Source: Rhodococcus sp. (in: high G+C Gram-positive bacteria) (GTDB lineage: Bacteria; Actinomycetota; Actinomycetes; Mycobacteriales; Mycobacteriaceae). Taken from it: a stretch of 49,790 nt of DNA. The position numbers and the translations under genes are program-made. Where the stretch lies: assembly GCA_012514505.1 (NCBI GenBank), contig JAAZAD010000347.1, positions 1 through 49,790 of the forward strand. Reading direction: 5' to 3'. Shown here piece by piece: positions 18,825-27,733 of this stretch. Each line of letters begins with the position of its first letter. The stretch's first letter is position 1. The notes under the pieces are model-generated. The model made no database searches, had not been told where the DNA came from, and saw only the letters and a program-made list of their open reading frames with translations.

Positions 18825-18889
18825 GCGTCACTCCTTTTTCGGTGGTCTGGCAATCCCCGAGGCGGCTGCCGGCACGCAGGTCGCCGGAC

Positions 18890-20362
18890 TCAGGGTCTGC
18901 GTCGCGCGGCGGTACCGGTGATGTTGTTGACCATGCCTTTGAAGATGATTCCGTGGAACGGAAGGATCGCATACCAATACACGCGCCCTGCAACTCCACG
19001 CGGAATGAAGATCGCGCGTTGTTCGAGGCGGGTACCGCGGGGTTCGGCATCATGAATGCGCCATTCGAGCCAAGCTCGTCCCGGTGCGCGCATTTCCGCG
19101 CGCAGCCTTAGCAAGGCCCCGCGTTCTATCTGCTCCACCCGCCAGAAGTCGAGCGCGTCCCCCGACTGGAGACGATGCGCATCCCGGCGGCCACGGGCGA
19201 GCCCGACACCGCCGACCAGTCGGTCGAGCCATCCGCGGACCGACCAGGCCAATGGGAACGAGTACCAGCCGTTTTCGCCCCCGATACTCTCGACGACGTC
19301 CCACAGCGAACGACTGCTCGCCTCGCACAGCTTGCTGCGTTCATCGACGTACAGCGCTTCCCCTGCCCAGTCGGGGTCGGACGGCAGCGGGTCGGACGGC
19401 GCTCCCAATGGGGAGGCGTTGGCCCAGGTCGTTTCGACCTCGCCCCGCTCGATGCGCCCCAAGGCGAGCCGCACCGCCTCGCGGTACGGCGTCAACCCGG
19501 CCGCAGGCTGGGCAATCAGGTCGTCGATGTCGTGCTCGCTCATGACGGCGTCGTTGTGCAGCGACTCGATGAGTGCGCGCCCCAGACTGCGCGGAATCGG
19601 GGTAACCAAACCGACCCACAGGCCGGCCAGTCGTGGAGTCAGCACCGGCAGCACCAAGATTCGGCGTTTCGCCAGTCCGGCAACCTCGGCGTAGGTCTTC
19701 ATCATGTCGCCGTAGCGCATCACATCGGGGCCCCCGATGTCGTAGCTGCGGCTGCGTGGCAAGTCGGCCGTGGCCGCGGCGACCAGATAGTGCATCACAT
19801 CACGGACCGCGATCGGTTGTATCCGGTTGTTCACCCACCGGGGAGTGGTCATCACCGGCAGCCGGTTCGTCAGGTGCCGGATCATCTCGAACGAAGCCGA
19901 ACCCGAACCGATCACCACCCCCGCCTGCAAGACCATGGCCGGAACCCCCGAGGCCATCAGGATCTGCCCGACCTGGGTACGCGAGCGCAAGTGCGTTGAC
20001 AACTCGGCGGTGTCGGGATGCAGCCCGCTCAGATACACGATACGACCGACGCCCGCCGCCTTGGCGGCGGCGGCAACATTGAGCGCGCTCCTGCGCTCTG
20101 TCTCGATGAATTCGTGCCGTCCGCCCATCGAATGGACCAGGTAGTAGAGCACATCGATACCGGTGAACGCGGCCACCAGGGACTCCGGATCCGTCAGATC
20201 GCCGCGCGCGATCTCTACCTGGTGCCCCCAAGGCACGTCGCGGAGCTTCTCCGGAGAGCGCGCGAGGACGCGGACGGAATGACCGGCCGCCAGCAAACGC
20301 GGTGTCAACCGGCCACCGATGTACCCGGTCGCACCCGTCACCAACACTTGTGCGCCGGTCAT
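18890..20362 (-). CDS. SDR oxidoreductase with C-terminal DUF2867
   Basis: A 490-residue protein. Residues 1-300 form an NAD(P)H-binding atypical SDR domain (VTGATGYIGGRL at the N-terminus; YLVHSMGG near residue 77). Residues about 330-485 match DUF2867, a domain often fused to such SDRs and related in fold to SRPBCC. The ATG at 20362 overlaps the MMPL stop (ATGA), so its synthesis is coupled to the transporter. Homologues are frequent near photolyase genes and in light- or singlet-oxygen-induced clusters of other bacteria, but the reaction is unknown. Confidence 0.83.
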   Translation of the reverse strand: MTGAQVLVTGATGYIGGRLTPRLLAAGHSVRVLARSPEKLRDVPWGHQVEIARGDLTDPESLVAAFTGIDVLYYLVHSMGGRHEFIETERRSALNVAAAAKAAGVGRIVYLSGLHPDTAELSTHLRSRTQVGQILMASGVPAMVLQAGVVIGSGSASFEMIRHLTNRLPVMTTPRWVNNRIQPIAVRDVMHYLVAAATADLPRSRSYDIGGPDVMRYGDMMKTYAEVAGLAKRRILVLPVLTPRLAGLWVGLVTPIPRSLGRALIESLHNDAVMSEHDIDDLIAQPAAGLTPYREAVRLALGRIERGEVETTWANASPLGAPSDPLPSDPDWAGEALYVDERSKLCEASSRSLWDVVESIGGENGWYSFPLAWSVRGWLDRLVGGVGLARGRRDAHRLQSGDALDFWRVEQIERGALLRLRAEMRAPGRAWLEWRIHDAEPRGTRLEQRAIFIPRGVAGRVYWYAILPFHGIIFKGMVNNITGTAARRRP

Positions 20363-22452
20363 GTTCTCACCTTACTTCGAGAGGGGCGAGCCAGTGCGGA
20401 CGGCCACCAGACGGCCGGTCCGATCTGGAGGGCGAGCGCGGGAACCAGTATGGCCCGCACAACCAAGGCATCCAGCAGCACACCGAAAGAGACGATGAAT
20501 GCGAGTTGGACGAGGAAGATCAGCGGGATGACGGCGAGCGCACCGAAAGTGGCGGCCAATACGATACCGGCAGAGGTGATCACGCCACCCGTCACAGCCA
20601 GGCCGCGTCGGACACCGGTTTCGGTCCCCGACCGCGCCGACTCCTCACGCACTCGGGTCATGAGAAAGATGTTGTAGTCCACGCCCAATGCCACGAGGAA
20701 TACGAAGCCGAACAGGGGCACCACCGGATCGGATCCAGGAAAGCCGAACACGTGATTGAACACCAATGCCGAGATGCCGAGGGTGGCAGCGAAGGACAGC
20801 ACCACCGTTGCAATCAGCAGTAGCGGGGCAACGAGGGCCCGAAGCAGCAATGCAAGGACCGCGAACACCAACACCAGCACGAGGGGAATGATCACCGCGC
20901 GATCGCGGGCAGCGGTGGTCTGGGTATCGAGTTGGACGGCTGTCGGACCGCCAACCAGCGCATCGGCATCGGGCACGGCATGGACGGCGTCGCGAATTCG
21001 GCGCACCGTGTCGACCGCGGCCTCGGAATCCGGAGCCGCAGTGAGCACGGCATTGATCTCGACGCGGCCATCGACGACCTTCGGCGGTGCGTCCGGATGC
21101 TCGGTCGCACCGACCAACGTCACTGTGGGACTGACGCCTTCCACCTGCCGCACAGCGTCGACCACGGCGTCGGCGCGATCCGCATTGCTGATTATCACGG
21201 TGGGCGCACCGGAACCACCGGGAAAGTGGGCGCTCACAACCTCTTGACCGACTACCGAGTCGACCTTGGTGAGGAACACCTCGGACTGTGCCACCCCGCT
21301 CGACTTCAGTTGGGGAAGAAAGCCGGCGCACGCAACCAGTAACAGCGCGGTGACGCTCCACGCAACGGTGCGGTGAGCACTGACTCGACGGGAGAGCCGC
21401 CACCAGAACCCTTCCTCGGCCGGCGTCTCTGTTTTCGGGCGCAGGGGCCAGAAGGCTGCTCGACCGAATACGGCGAGAGCCGCGGGGAGGAAGGTCAGCG
21501 AGGCGATGAGGGACGCGGCGATGCCGATGGCTGCGACCGGGCCCAGACTGCGATTCGAGTTGAGGTCGGATACCAGAAGGCACAGCACACCGAGGATGAC
21601 AGTGCCCGCGGAGGCGGCGATCGGCTCGCGGACCGCGCGCAGCGTGCGCCACATCGCGGCGAGTCGATCCCGCGGATCGTGCAGTTCCTCTCGGTAGCGC
21701 GCCACGAGCAACAATGCGTAGTCGGTGGCCGCACCAAACACCAGAATGAACAGAATGCCTTGGCTCTGCCCGTTCAGTACGATCACGCCGGTGTCGGCGA
21801 GCAGATAGATCACCGCGCTTGCGAGCGCGAGAGCGAAAATCGCGGAGAGCACCACGATCAAGGGCAGCAACGGACTCCGGTAAACGATGATCAAGATCAC
21901 GATCACGACCCCACCCGCGACCAGAAGCAGCGTGGTGTCGATCCCGGCGAACGCGGCGGTCAGATCAGCGATCTGACCGGCGGGCCCGGTGACGAAGATG
22001 CGCAGTCCGGCCGGCGGGTCCTGGGCCAGCCGGTCACGAATCTGCTCCACCGTCTCGGCGGGATCGCCGGTTGTGTCGACCCCGACGACCGCGCGGACCG
22101 CTCGACCGTCGTCGGAGGCCAGCACCGACGACACCGCTGGATCTACTCCGGTGAGAGAGGTCGACGAGCCGACGACTCCGCGCACATACTCGCGGTCCTC
22201 CTGCGTTATGCCCGCAGCCCTTTCCGCGACGATGACGGCAGGAACCAGCGCCGACTCGGCGAATGTGCGTTCGATCTCGGCGACCCTCGTCGATTCGGCT
22301 TCGGCTGGCAGGAATGCTGAGCTGTCGTTGGTCTGTACTTGGCCGAGCATTCCGGCGAACGGGCCACCGACCGCCGCCACGGCGAACCATGCCAACAGGA
22401 TCAGCGCGGGTAGCAACCACCTGAGGGTGCGGCGTTCCGGAGGCGACGTCAT
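20359..22452 (-). CDS. MMPL/RND-family membrane transporter
   Basis: A 697-residue protein with two repeats of a TM helix, a large extracytoplasmic loop (about 35-170 and 400-510) and a bundle of five to six helices. Motifs include GAATDYALLLVARYREEL in the first helix bundle and ALGVDYNIFLMTRVREE in the second, the paired DY-type proton-relay segments of MMPL proteins. Members move lipids or lipid-like compounds out of the cell using proton flow. The ATG at 22452 shares its first base with the lipocalin stop (TGATG); a longer version to 22563 would overlap the lipocalin gene and is rejected. No MmpS partner is present; the lipocalin may fill that place (inference). Confidence 0.88.
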   Translation of the reverse strand: MTSPPERRTLRWLLPALILLAWFAVAAVGGPFAGMLGQVQTNDSSAFLPAEAESTRVAEIERTFAESALVPAVIVAERAAGITQEDREYVRGVVGSSTSLTGVDPAVSSVLASDDGRAVRAVVGVDTTGDPAETVEQIRDRLAQDPPAGLRIFVTGPAGQIADLTAAFAGIDTTLLLVAGGVVIVILIIVYRSPLLPLIVVLSAIFALALASAVIYLLADTGVIVLNGQSQGILFILVFGAATDYALLLVARYREELHDPRDRLAAMWRTLRAVREPIAASAGTVILGVLCLLVSDLNSNRSLGPVAAIGIAASLIASLTFLPAALAVFGRAAFWPLRPKTETPAEEGFWWRLSRRVSAHRTVAWSVTALLLVACAGFLPQLKSSGVAQSEVFLTKVDSVVGQEVVSAHFPGGSGAPTVIISNADRADAVVDAVRQVEGVSPTVTLVGATEHPDAPPKVVDGRVEINAVLTAAPDSEAAVDTVRRIRDAVHAVPDADALVGGPTAVQLDTQTTAARDRAVIIPLVLVLVFAVLALLLRALVAPLLLIATVVLSFAATLGISALVFNHVFGFPGSDPVVPLFGFVFLVALGVDYNIFLMTRVREESARSGTETGVRRGLAVTGGVITSAGIVLAATFGALAVIPLIFLVQLAFIVSFGVLLDALVVRAILVPALALQIGPAVWWPSALARPSRSKVRT

Positions 22453-23048
22453 CACACCGTGCACAACGGACGGATGTCCTGCCTGCCCCCGGTGGTCGGA
22501 GATGTGAGCAGGAAGCACGAATTGTAGCCACGGGACTCGACGACCGCTCGTATCTCGACCCACCGGTCCTCGCTGACCGCTCGAGTGCGTGAGAGGACGA
22601 ATCCGGAGAACCGAAGTGGGTCACCGACGAAGGCCCACGAGTAGTCGTCTGCGATGTAGGTGACCACGTAGTTCGTCGGCCCGTCCGGTGAGCCCTGGAA
22701 CGGGACCTCGGGGAAGCTCACGTGCAATTGCGCATTGGTCGCCGGATCTGTTACGCGGGCGTTGCCGACGATCATGTTGGTGCCGCCATTCCAGGTGGTG
22801 CAGGTGTTCTGTACACGCACGTTTCGTGCGTCGAGGAGTGTGTACCTCGCCTGCGTATCACGGGCGCACTCGAGGTTGAACGGCTGAGGTACGGCCGCGA
22901 GCTGATACCAGGCGCCCATGTATCGGGGGACGTCCAACGACGGCACCGGTGGCAGAAGCCCCGGCGCAGCGCCGGCGGGGGCGGCAAAGAGCACCACCCC
23001 CGCCAAAAGAGTCACGTATACAAACACGCGAGTGATCAGAGCTTTCAC
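22452..23048 (-). CDS. Secreted lipocalin (Blc-like)
   Basis: A 198-residue protein with a Sec signal peptide (residues 1 to about 27, ending AGAAPG). The mature part shows the lipocalin signature YMGAWYQLA, the central YNVxYT-like NYVVTYIADDYSW strand and the C-terminal arginine region. Four cysteines in the mature protein could give two disulfides. Bacterial lipocalins bind lipids such as lysophospholipids; here no lipobox cysteine is seen, so it is probably soluble outside the membrane. It is first in a coupled unit with MMPL and the DUF2867 SDR. Confidence 0.86.
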   Translation of the reverse strand: MKALITRVFVYVTLLAGVVLFAAPAGAAPGLLPPVPSLDVPRYMGAWYQLAAVPQPFNLECARDTQARYTLLDARNVRVQNTCTTWNGGTNMIVGNARVTDPATNAQLHVSFPEVPFQGSPDGPTNYVVTYIADDYSWAFVGDPLRFSGFVLSRTRAVSEDRWVEIRAVVESRGYNSCFLLTSPTTGGRQDIRPLCTV

Positions 23049-23124
23049 GTTATCTCCCTGACGCTTTCGGATTCTCTGTGACTTTCGACTTCTGACCTTC
23101 GCCTTCTCCAGCGCCTTCGACCGC

Positions 23125-23799
23125 TTACTGCGGCGGCATCAGCACCGAGTCGATCAAATAGACGGTCGCATTCGCCGTCTGGACACCACCGCACACCACC
23201 GCGGCGTCACCGACCATCAACTCGTCGCCTTCACCGGTCACCTCGACAGTGGCGCCCTGCACCGTGGTTTGGGTACCTACGATGTCGTCCGGTGAAATCT
23301 GACCGGGCACCACGTGGTAGGTCAGGATCGACGTCAGTAGCGGCGTATCGGTCTTCAGAGTCTCCAACGTCGCAGGATCGATCTTCGCGAACGCATCGTT
23401 GGTCGGCGCGAACACCGTGAACTCACCGCCATCGAGGGTGTCGACCAGATTGACCTCGGGATTCAACTGTCCGGACACCGCCTGCGTGAGCGTGCTGAGC
23501 ATCGGGTTGTTCGACGCGGCCACGGTCACCGGATCCTGTGCCATGCCCTGAACCGATCCGGGCCCTTCCGGGACCTGTTCGGCGTACCCGGCGCAGCCGG
23601 GGCCCACCAGGTTGGCTGCCGGGTCTGCGGCACCCTCGGTGGTCATCATCTCGTCGTCTGTCGTGGTCTCTTCCATCGCTGTGGTGGTGTCGTCCGACGA
23701 CTCCGCGGTTGTCGAGTCGTCGGAGCACGCCGCCACCCCGAACGTCGCCAGCATGCCGACACTCAAGGCCGCCAGCCCTCTGCGTGTGCGAATATTCAT
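23125..23799 (-). CDS. Fasciclin-domain lipoprotein (MPT83-like)
   Basis: A 224-residue protein. A signal peptide with lipobox FGVAAC places the lipidated cysteine at residue 25, followed by a Ser/Thr/Asp/Glu/Met-rich linker (26-58) and one fasciclin (FAS1) domain (about 85-224) with [14 protein letters not shown] and [13 protein letters not shown]. This is the design of mycobacterial MPT83/MPT70, surface proteins thought to mediate adhesion. The ATG at 23799 is chosen because an upstream ATG at 24012 would cross the promoter-like element at 23859-23885. It lies 76 bases upstream of the lipocalin on the same strand. Confidence 0.9.
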   Translation of the reverse strand: MNIRTRRGLAALSVGMLATFGVAACSDDSTTAESSDDTTTAMEETTTDDEMMTTEGAADPAANLVGPGCAGYAEQVPEGPGSVQGMAQDPVTVAASNNPMLSTLTQAVSGQLNPEVNLVDTLDGGEFTVFAPTNDAFAKIDPATLETLKTDTPLLTSILTYHVVPGQISPDDIVGTQTTVQGATVEVTGEGDELMVGDAAVVCGGVQTANATVYLIDSVLMPPQ

Positions 23800-23858
23800 G
23801 ACATATTCCTTTGGTTTGCGTGGCCCGGGCGGCCACGTTGCAATCTCCACCACTGGGT

Positions 23859-23885
23859 ATTCGGCACAGTCCGGGATCCGGATGG
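23859..23885 (-). promoter_or_regulatory. SigK-like ECF promoter upstream of the fasciclin gene
   Basis: On the minus strand CCATCC (23880-23885) is followed after 15 bases by CCGAAT (23859-23864), 60 bases before the fasciclin ATG. Mycobacterial SigK promoters, which drive the fasciclin genes mpt70 and mpt83, have CCATCC and CCGAAT boxes, usually 16-17 bases apart. The boxes match fully; the spacer is slightly short. Confidence 0.5.
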
Positions 23886-23985
23886 GTAAGGATTCGACTT
23901 TTGCGAGCTCTCCGCTCATCCTGCAGCTGGCAATCCACCACCACCTTGCAGGTGGGCAAGCGGGGCGCAGTTGTAGGTTCGGGCC

Positions 23986-25196
23986 ATGACTCCCCAGCGC
24001 CCGGACAAGCACCTCCCTCAGTCACTCGCCCTGCACTCGTTGGCGGTACACGGCGGAAACCGGGTGGACCCGGGCACGGGTGCCATCCGGTCGCCATTGG
24101 TGCTCGCCAACTCGTACGCGCTGCCCGACGACCCCGCAGACATCAGCTGGTCCCGCACCGACCCGCCGTTGTACACCCGGAACTCGGGAACCAACCAACT
24201 GCTCTTGCAGGATAAGTTGGCCGCGCTCGAAGGCGGCGAAGACGCCCTGGTGCTGGCGTCCGGTGTGGCGGCGCTGCACGCCGTGTTCTTCACCCATCTA
24301 CGCACCGGTGACCACGTGATCATCTCCGACATCACCTACGAGGCCACGTGGCGGCTCTTCACGGAGTTGCTGCCGCAGCGATACAACATCGAGGCGACCT
24401 TCGTCGACAGCACCGATCACAACGCGGTACGCGCGGCCGTACGGCCCAACACGAAGCTCGTCCACGTCGAAGCCATCGCGAATCCGACCACACGAGTCAC
24501 GGACATCGCGGCTCTCGCCGACATCGCCCACGAAGCGGGTGCGATCCTGACGGTCGACTCCACGTTCACTCCACCCCCGCTGTATCGTCCCCTCGCCGAC
24601 GGCGCAGATCTGGTGATCCACTCGCTGACGAAGTTCATCAAGGGCACGGCGACGCGATGGGCGGTGCGGTCATCGGGTCCGCGGAGCTCGTCGGTCCTAT
24701 CAAGGCAGACGCCATGGTCGACGTCGGCGGAGTGATCGCGCCCTTCAACGCCTGGCTGATCACCCGTGGATCGGTGACATTGCCGCTGCGGCTGCGTCAG
24801 CACCTCGAATCGGCACAGCGAGTGGCCGAGTTCCTCGAGAGCGATGCGCGGGTCGCCTATGTCGCCCACCCGGGCCTGCCGTCGCATCCACAGCACGAGG
24901 TGGCCGCCCGGCAGTTCGGTGGGCGCGGGTTCGGCTCGGTGATGGCGTTCGCCGTGGACGGCGACCCCGACACTCAGAACCGTTTCGTCGCCAATCTGGC
25001 CTTGATCACCTCTGCCGTGTCCGTCGGGCACGACGAAACCCTCATCGTGCACGTCGGCACGAGCGGACCACGCGTGGCCGCGTACCCCGAGGAGTTCCGC
25101 ACGTACGGCCATTTGCGGATGTCGGTCGGACTCGAGGACCCGGACGACCTCGTCGCCGACCTGTCACACGCTCTCGACGCAACCTTTGGTTCCTGA
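23986..25196 (+). pseudogene. Cys/Met-metabolism PLP-dependent enzyme, broken by one frameshift
   Basis: The first frame (23986-24735) and a second frame (ending 25196) together make one roughly 403-residue cystathionine gamma-synthase/lyase-like protein. The Schiff-base lysine K216 in HSLTKF is in the first part; the second part continues with GHGDAMGGAVIGS. The break falls at the three-G run 24642-24644: adding one G restores IKGH and the whole frame. If the sequence is right, the native product would end in 35 unrelated residues and lack the C-terminal domain. A sequencing error in a G-run is the main alternative. Divergent from the fasciclin gene, with 186 bases between. Confidence 0.85.
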
Positions 25197-25424
25197 GCGG
25201 CGCCGGTTTCGACACGCCGCCAGGTCAGGCGTCTGCGGTCCGATGCGCCCGATCAGTCCGTTTCCGGCTCTATCGTTACGATTTCGTTTTCTTTGCTACC
25301 CAGTTCGGGTGGAACTTTCGGTACCCGTGTTACGTTCGATCGACTCAATGAGACGGGGCGGGACTCGGCGCAGATCACGTCAGCCTTCGAGGACGACCCC
25401 GACCGCGACCGGAAGGCTCTGCTC

Positions 25425-26321
25425 ATGGCACGCACACTGTTTCACCCCTTCGCCAAGAAGCGAACGATCGTTGCGCTGTCCGGATGTGCACTCCTCGCGG
25501 GCAGCATCACGGGTTGCACGTCCACCAACACCGGCGAGAACACCGACCACCTGCAGGCGCTGAAGGACAAAGGAACGATCACCGTCGGCGTCGCGGGCGA
25601 GGCGCCCTACAGCTTCGAGGAGAACGGCCAGCTCACGGGCGCAACCGTTGCCCTGCACCGTGAAATCTTCGGCAATCTCGGCATCGAGACCGTCGAAGGC
25701 GTGAACGCCGACTTCGGCGCGTTGATCCCCGGTCTGCAGGCAAACCGTTTCGATGTGGTCAGCGCCGGAATGTCGATTCTGCCGGATCGGTGTGAGCAGG
25801 CAGCATTCGGCGACCCCGAGTTCAACTACACGACGGCACTGATGGTTCCCGCCGGCAACCCGAAGAACCTCACGAACATCCAATCGGCGAAGGATGCCGG
25901 GGCCAGCCTCGCCACCATGACGGGCGCCATCGAATCCAGCTACGCATCGTCGTTGGGTATCGACGCAACACACGTCGCATCCGCACAGGACGGCATGGAC
26001 GCCGTCACGTCGGGCCGAGTCGACGCCTTCGCACTCACGGCGATCTCCCTGAACTGGATGAAGAACAACAACCCCGACGCCCCGGTGGACGTCACCGACT
26101 CGTTCGTCGCCGTCATCGACGGCAAGCCGCAAGTGGGCGCCGGCGCAACCGTGTTCCGCACGGACGACCAGGAACTCCTCGAGGCGTACAACGAGGAACT
26201 GGCAAAGATCACGTCCGATCCCGAGAAGTACCTGTCGATCGTCGGCCAGTTCGGATTCACCGAAGCCGAGCTTCCCGATCCGAGCCTGACCACGGAAGCA
26301 CTCTGCGAAGGCACAGCATAA
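25425..26321 (+). CDS. ehuB: Ectoine/hydroxyectoine ABC transporter, substrate-binding lipoprotein EhuB
   Basis: A 298-residue type-3 solute-binding protein. The signal peptide ends in a lipobox SITGC (C31). The mature part contains GVNADFGALIPGLQANRFDVVSAGMSILPDRCEQ, split here by reading as ADFGALIPGLQ then RFDVVSAGM, segments typical of EhuB. The family binds ectoine and hydroxyectoine with an aromatic cage. The ATG at 25425 gives a proper signal peptide; an ATG at 25293 would not. The preceding 228 bases hold no gene and presumably the promoter. First of ehuBCDA; ectoine degradation genes are not in the window, so uptake may serve osmoprotection. Confidence 0.85.
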   Translation: MARTLFHPFAKKRTIVALSGCALLAGSITGCTSTNTGENTDHLQALKDKGTITVGVAGEAPYSFEENGQLTGATVALHREIFGNLGIETVEGVNADFGALIPGLQANRFDVVSAGMSILPDRCEQAAFGDPEFNYTTALMVPAGNPKNLTNIQSAKDAGASLATMTGAIESSYASSLGIDATHVASAQDGMDAVTSGRVDAFALTAISLNWMKNNNPDAPVDVTDSFVAVIDGKPQVGAGATVFRTDDQELLEAYNEELAKITSDPEKYLSIVGQFGFTEAELPDPSLTTEALCEGTA

Positions 26322-26360
26322 TTCGGCAGCGCAGGTTCGATACCGGGCAGGTTCAAAGTT

Positions 26361-27092
26361 GTGAACAGTAATGTCGATGCACTGATCGACGCCCTTCCAC
26401 GCTTGTGGGACGGCATCGTCGTCACCATCCTCCTCACGTTGGGAGGTGCCGCCCTCGCGATGGTTTTCTCCGTCGTGCTCGGGTTGGCGTCCGGGAACCG
26501 GCATGCGTATGTGCGCATGCCGGCCCGGGTGGTGGTGGAGTTCTTCCGCGGCACTTCGCTTCTGGTGCAGCTGTTCTGGCTGTTCTATGTGCTGCCCCTG
26601 CTCGGCTTTCAGCTCGAACCCATGTTCTGCGGAATTTTGGCACTGGGGCTCAACTACGGCGCTTATGGTGCCGAGGTCGTGCGCGGTGCGGTGAGCGCCG
26701 TGCCACGCCCACAGACCGAGGCCGCCATCGCCCTGAACTTCACTCCGTGGCAACGGATGCACAGGGTGGTGTTCCCGCAGGCGTGGGCACAGATGATTCC
26801 CCCGCTCACCAACCTGCTCATCCAACTACTCAAGGGCAGTGCGCTGGCCAGCTTCATTCTGCTGCAAGACCTCACCTACCAGATCGAGCAACTGCGCCGC
26901 GGTACCGGTGACACCATCTTCTCCTTCGGCGTCGGACTGGTCCTGTACTTCGTGATCGCCTACATCCTCACGCTGATCATGAATCTGCTCGAGGCACGCG
27001 CGAAGGGCCGGCTCGGTATCGGCCCCTCCATGAAGGATGTGCTGCGACTACGACCGGAGAAGACCGACGAAAGCGTGGGGGTGGGCCGATGA
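26361..27092 (+). CDS. ehuC: Ectoine/hydroxyectoine ABC transporter permease EhuC
   Basis: A 243-residue polar-amino-acid-type permease with about five membrane helices. The EAA-loop that contacts the ATPase reads EAAIALNFTPWQRMHRVVFPQ (about 117-137). The start is GTG at 26361, 40 bases after ehuB. The C-terminal 30 residues are charged and cytoplasmic. Its last codons overlap the ehuD ATG (ATGA), so the two permeases are made together and should form a heterodimer. Confidence 0.85.
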   Translation: MNSNVDALIDALPRLWDGIVVTILLTLGGAALAMVFSVVLGLASGNRHAYVRMPARVVVEFFRGTSLLVQLFWLFYVLPLLGFQLEPMFCGILALGLNYGAYGAEVVRGAVSAVPRPQTEAAIALNFTPWQRMHRVVFPQAWAQMIPPLTNLLIQLLKGSALASFILLQDLTYQIEQLRRGTGDTIFSFGVGLVLYFVIAYILTLIMNLLEARAKGRLGIGPSMKDVLRLRPEKTDESVGVGR

Positions 27093-27733
27093 ACGTGGAC
27101 TGGAGTTGGGAACGAGCCGCGGATTCCATCCCGTTCCTGCTGGACGGGTTCAAGATCACCCTGCTCGCAACGGTGCTGGGTTTCGTCATCGCAGCCCTGC
27201 TGGGCTTGGTCATCGCGGTGGTGCGTCAGTCGGGGCCGAAGTTCGTCACGGTGCCCCTACGGATGGTCACCGAGTTCATTCGGTTGACACCGCTGGTGGT
27301 GCAGCTGCTGTTCGTCTATTATCTGCTGCCCCAGTTCTCTGCCCTGCAGATCGGTATCACCGTGCTGGGGATTCACTATTCGACGTACATGGCCGAGGTG
27401 TACCGGGCGGGCATCGAAGCGGTCCCGAAGGGCCAATGGGAGGCTGCGCGAGCCTTGTCACTCCCCCAGACCCGCACCTGGCGAGCGATCGTCCTTCCGC
27501 AGGCCATTCGCAGCACGCTTCCCGCTCTCGGCAACTACGCGATCTCGATGTTCAAGGACACCCCGTTCCTGTTCGCCATCACCGTCGTCGAGATGGTCAC
27601 AGCCGCGCAGCAGTACGGTGCGCGCACCTTCCAATACCTCGAGCCGATCACCATCGCGGGTGTGATCTTCCTGCTCGCCAGCTACCCGACGTCCATCCTC
27701 ATCCGGAAACTGGAGAAGTCTCTTGTCTACTGA
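27089..27733 (+). CDS. ehuD: Ectoine/hydroxyectoine ABC transporter permease EhuD
   Basis: A 214-residue permease of the same family as EhuC. It begins with the EhuD-like WSWERAADSIPFLLDGFKIT segment; the EAA loop is EAARALSLPQTRTWRAIVLPQ (about 115-135). About five membrane helices are visible. The ATG at 27089 overlaps the ehuC stop. Its own stop (27731-27733) lies 11 bases inside the ehuA frame when the TTG start of ehuA is used. Confidence 0.85.
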   Translation: MNVDWSWERAADSIPFLLDGFKITLLATVLGFVIAALLGLVIAVVRQSGPKFVTVPLRMVTEFIRLTPLVVQLLFVYYLLPQFSALQIGITVLGIHYSTYMAEVYRAGIEAVPKGQWEAARALSLPQTRTWRAIVLPQAIRSTLPALGNYAISMFKDTPFLFAITVVEMVTAAQQYGARTFQYLEPITIAGVIFLLASYPTSILIRKLEKSLVY

